NCBI RefSeq assembly: GCF_002261265.1
Contig: NZ_NEVK01000004.1
Span: 186,001-250,000 of the forward strand
DNA: 64,000 nt
From: Bordetella genomosp. 7
GTDB taxonomy: Bacteria; Pseudomonadota; Gammaproteobacteria; Burkholderiales; Burkholderiaceae_B
Direction: 5' to 3'
In this document: positions 63,371-64,000 of the stretch, in pieces
Layout: each line of letters starts with the position of its first letter
Numbering within the stretch: position 1 is the first letter of the stretch
The notes under the pieces: generated by a model
Told to the model about the DNA's origin: nothing
The model's database searches: none
What the model saw: the letters and a program-made list of their open reading frames with translations, nothing else
Translations under genes and position numbers: made by a program

Positions 63371-64000
63371 ATGTACACACTCGGAATCAATGCTGCCTTT
63401 CATGATTGCTCTGCCACACTGGTGCGCGACGGGGTCGTGCTTGCCGCAGCCGAGGAAGAGCGCTTTACGCGCATCAAGCATGGCAAGCGTCCGGTTCCGT
63501 TTTCTACGTGGCAGCTGCCATACCACGCCATCGACTACTGCCTGGCCGAGGCGGGAATCGTGCTGCGCGATGTGGACCATATCGTGTATGCCTTCGACCC
63601 GGCGCTGCTGCCGCAGCCGCCGCAGGAAAACGGGCATATCCTGCTGCCGCTGGAGCCGTCGCGCTCGACCGCGCGCGCGCACGAAGGTTCGCCGTGGGAT
63701 CCCCTGTTCACGTCGTATGTGCTGAATGCCCCCCGGCAATTGCTGGACGGCGCGCCGCACCACCTGAAGGCGCGCTTCGATGGCCTTACGCTCGATCATA
63801 TCCAGTCGCGATGGATCTTCCTGGACCACCACCTGTCGCACGAAGCCAGTGCCTTTCTGGCCGCGCCATGCGAAGAAACTGCTGTGCTGACACTGGATGG
63901 CCGAGGGGAGCGCGCCAGCACCAGTTATGGGGTGTATCGAGATGGCCGCTATACCCGGTTGAAGCAGGTCGAGCTTCCGCACTCGCTGGGACTGCTGTAC
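63371..64000 (+). CDS. Carbamoyltransferase (NodU/CmcH family), N-terminal part
   Basis: 210 codons are visible; the gene runs off the right edge. The start MYTLGINAAFHDCSATLVRDG has the ASKHA-fold nucleotide block, followed by AAAEEERFTRIKHGKRPVP. FLDHHLSHEASAFLAAP has the metal His ligands (HHxxHxxSAF), and ETAVLTLDGRGERASTSYG is the second Asp-Gly-Arg block. Such enzymes transfer carbamoyl from carbamoyl-phosphate to a hydroxyl on a sugar or antibiotic. An AAGGA site precedes the ATG; the gap to the GT9 gene is 27 bp. Confidence 0.9.
   Translation, partial: MYTLGINAAFHDCSATLVRDGVVLAAAEEERFTRIKHGKRPVPFSTWQLPYHAIDYCLAEAGIVLRDVDHIVYAFDPALLPQPPQENGHILLPLEPSRSTARAHEGSPWDPLFTSYVLNAPRQLLDGAPHHLKARFDGLTLDHIQSRWIFLDHHLSHEASAFLAAPCEETAVLTLDGRGERASTSYGVYRDGRYTRLKQVELPHSLGLLY

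Overview
The window is high-GC, densely coded DNA that looks like a chromosome of an Alcaligenaceae betaproteobacterium of the Bordetella/Achromobacter type. This is inferred from gene families, codon use and the TRAP/FCD/tripartite gene style; no 16S rRNA gene is present to prove it. I saw no tRNA, rRNA, insertion sequence, prophage or CRISPR array.

Layout. (1) 1-1135: the end of a phosphatidylserine decarboxylase gene and an unidentified gene. (2) 1229-1876: a tandem array of nine long hairpins with a 77-78 bp period. (3) 1898-10843: a catabolic operon on the minus strand with an FCD/GntR regulator, a TRAP transporter (dctP, dctQ, dctM), a CitE-like lyase, a ThDP enzyme, an M20 carbamoyl-amino-acid-type hydrolase and a PuuC-like aldehyde dehydrogenase. 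(4) About 10.9-60.9 kb: a long stress/storage island. It holds its own sigma-54 gene (rpoN, 12991-14415), a hybrid sensor kinase (27774-30824), an NtrC-type response regulator (52372-53742) and a second sigma-54 activator with no receiver domain (51139-52149). Its other genes are small BON, PRC-barrel, DUF883, DUF4142 and disordered proteins, slipin/NfeD, an orphan cytochrome oxidase subunit I with a DUF2244 protein, the ybhP-clsB-ybhN lipid operon, an MscS channel, a pyruvate-oxidase-like enzyme and an unusual ABC exporter fused to a kinase-like ATPase and a receiver domain. (5) 30783-49789: an eight-gene glycogen/trehalose operon, glgA-glgE-treS/mak-glgB-glgX-treZ-malQ-treY. (6) 60937-64000: the start of a second glycan cluster with an SDR, a GmhB-like phosphatase, a GT9 heptosyltransferase-type enzyme and a carbamoyltransferase cut by the window edge.

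The main observation is regulatory. Reading the spaces upstream of the start codons in region 4, I find about sixteen correctly oriented -24/-12 elements of the form GGCAY-N5-TTGC (GG-N10-GC), usually 25-70 bp before a start codon. They precede nearly every transcription unit in the island, including rpoN itself and the 19-kb glycogen/trehalose operon. A 16-bp palindrome, TTAC-N8-GTAA, sits next to or midway between several of them and is a candidate enhancer site for one of the two local activators. The window therefore appears to carry a self-contained sigma-54 regulon that couples trehalose/glycogen interconversion, membrane-lipid and envelope maintenance, mechanosensing and redox enzymes. 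A comparable set of genes in Pseudomonas aeruginosa (around PA2150-PA2165) is known as a stationary-phase/osmotic-stress block; sigma-54 control of such a block would be a different wiring. The promoter and enhancer calls rest on pattern reading and spacing, not on experiment.
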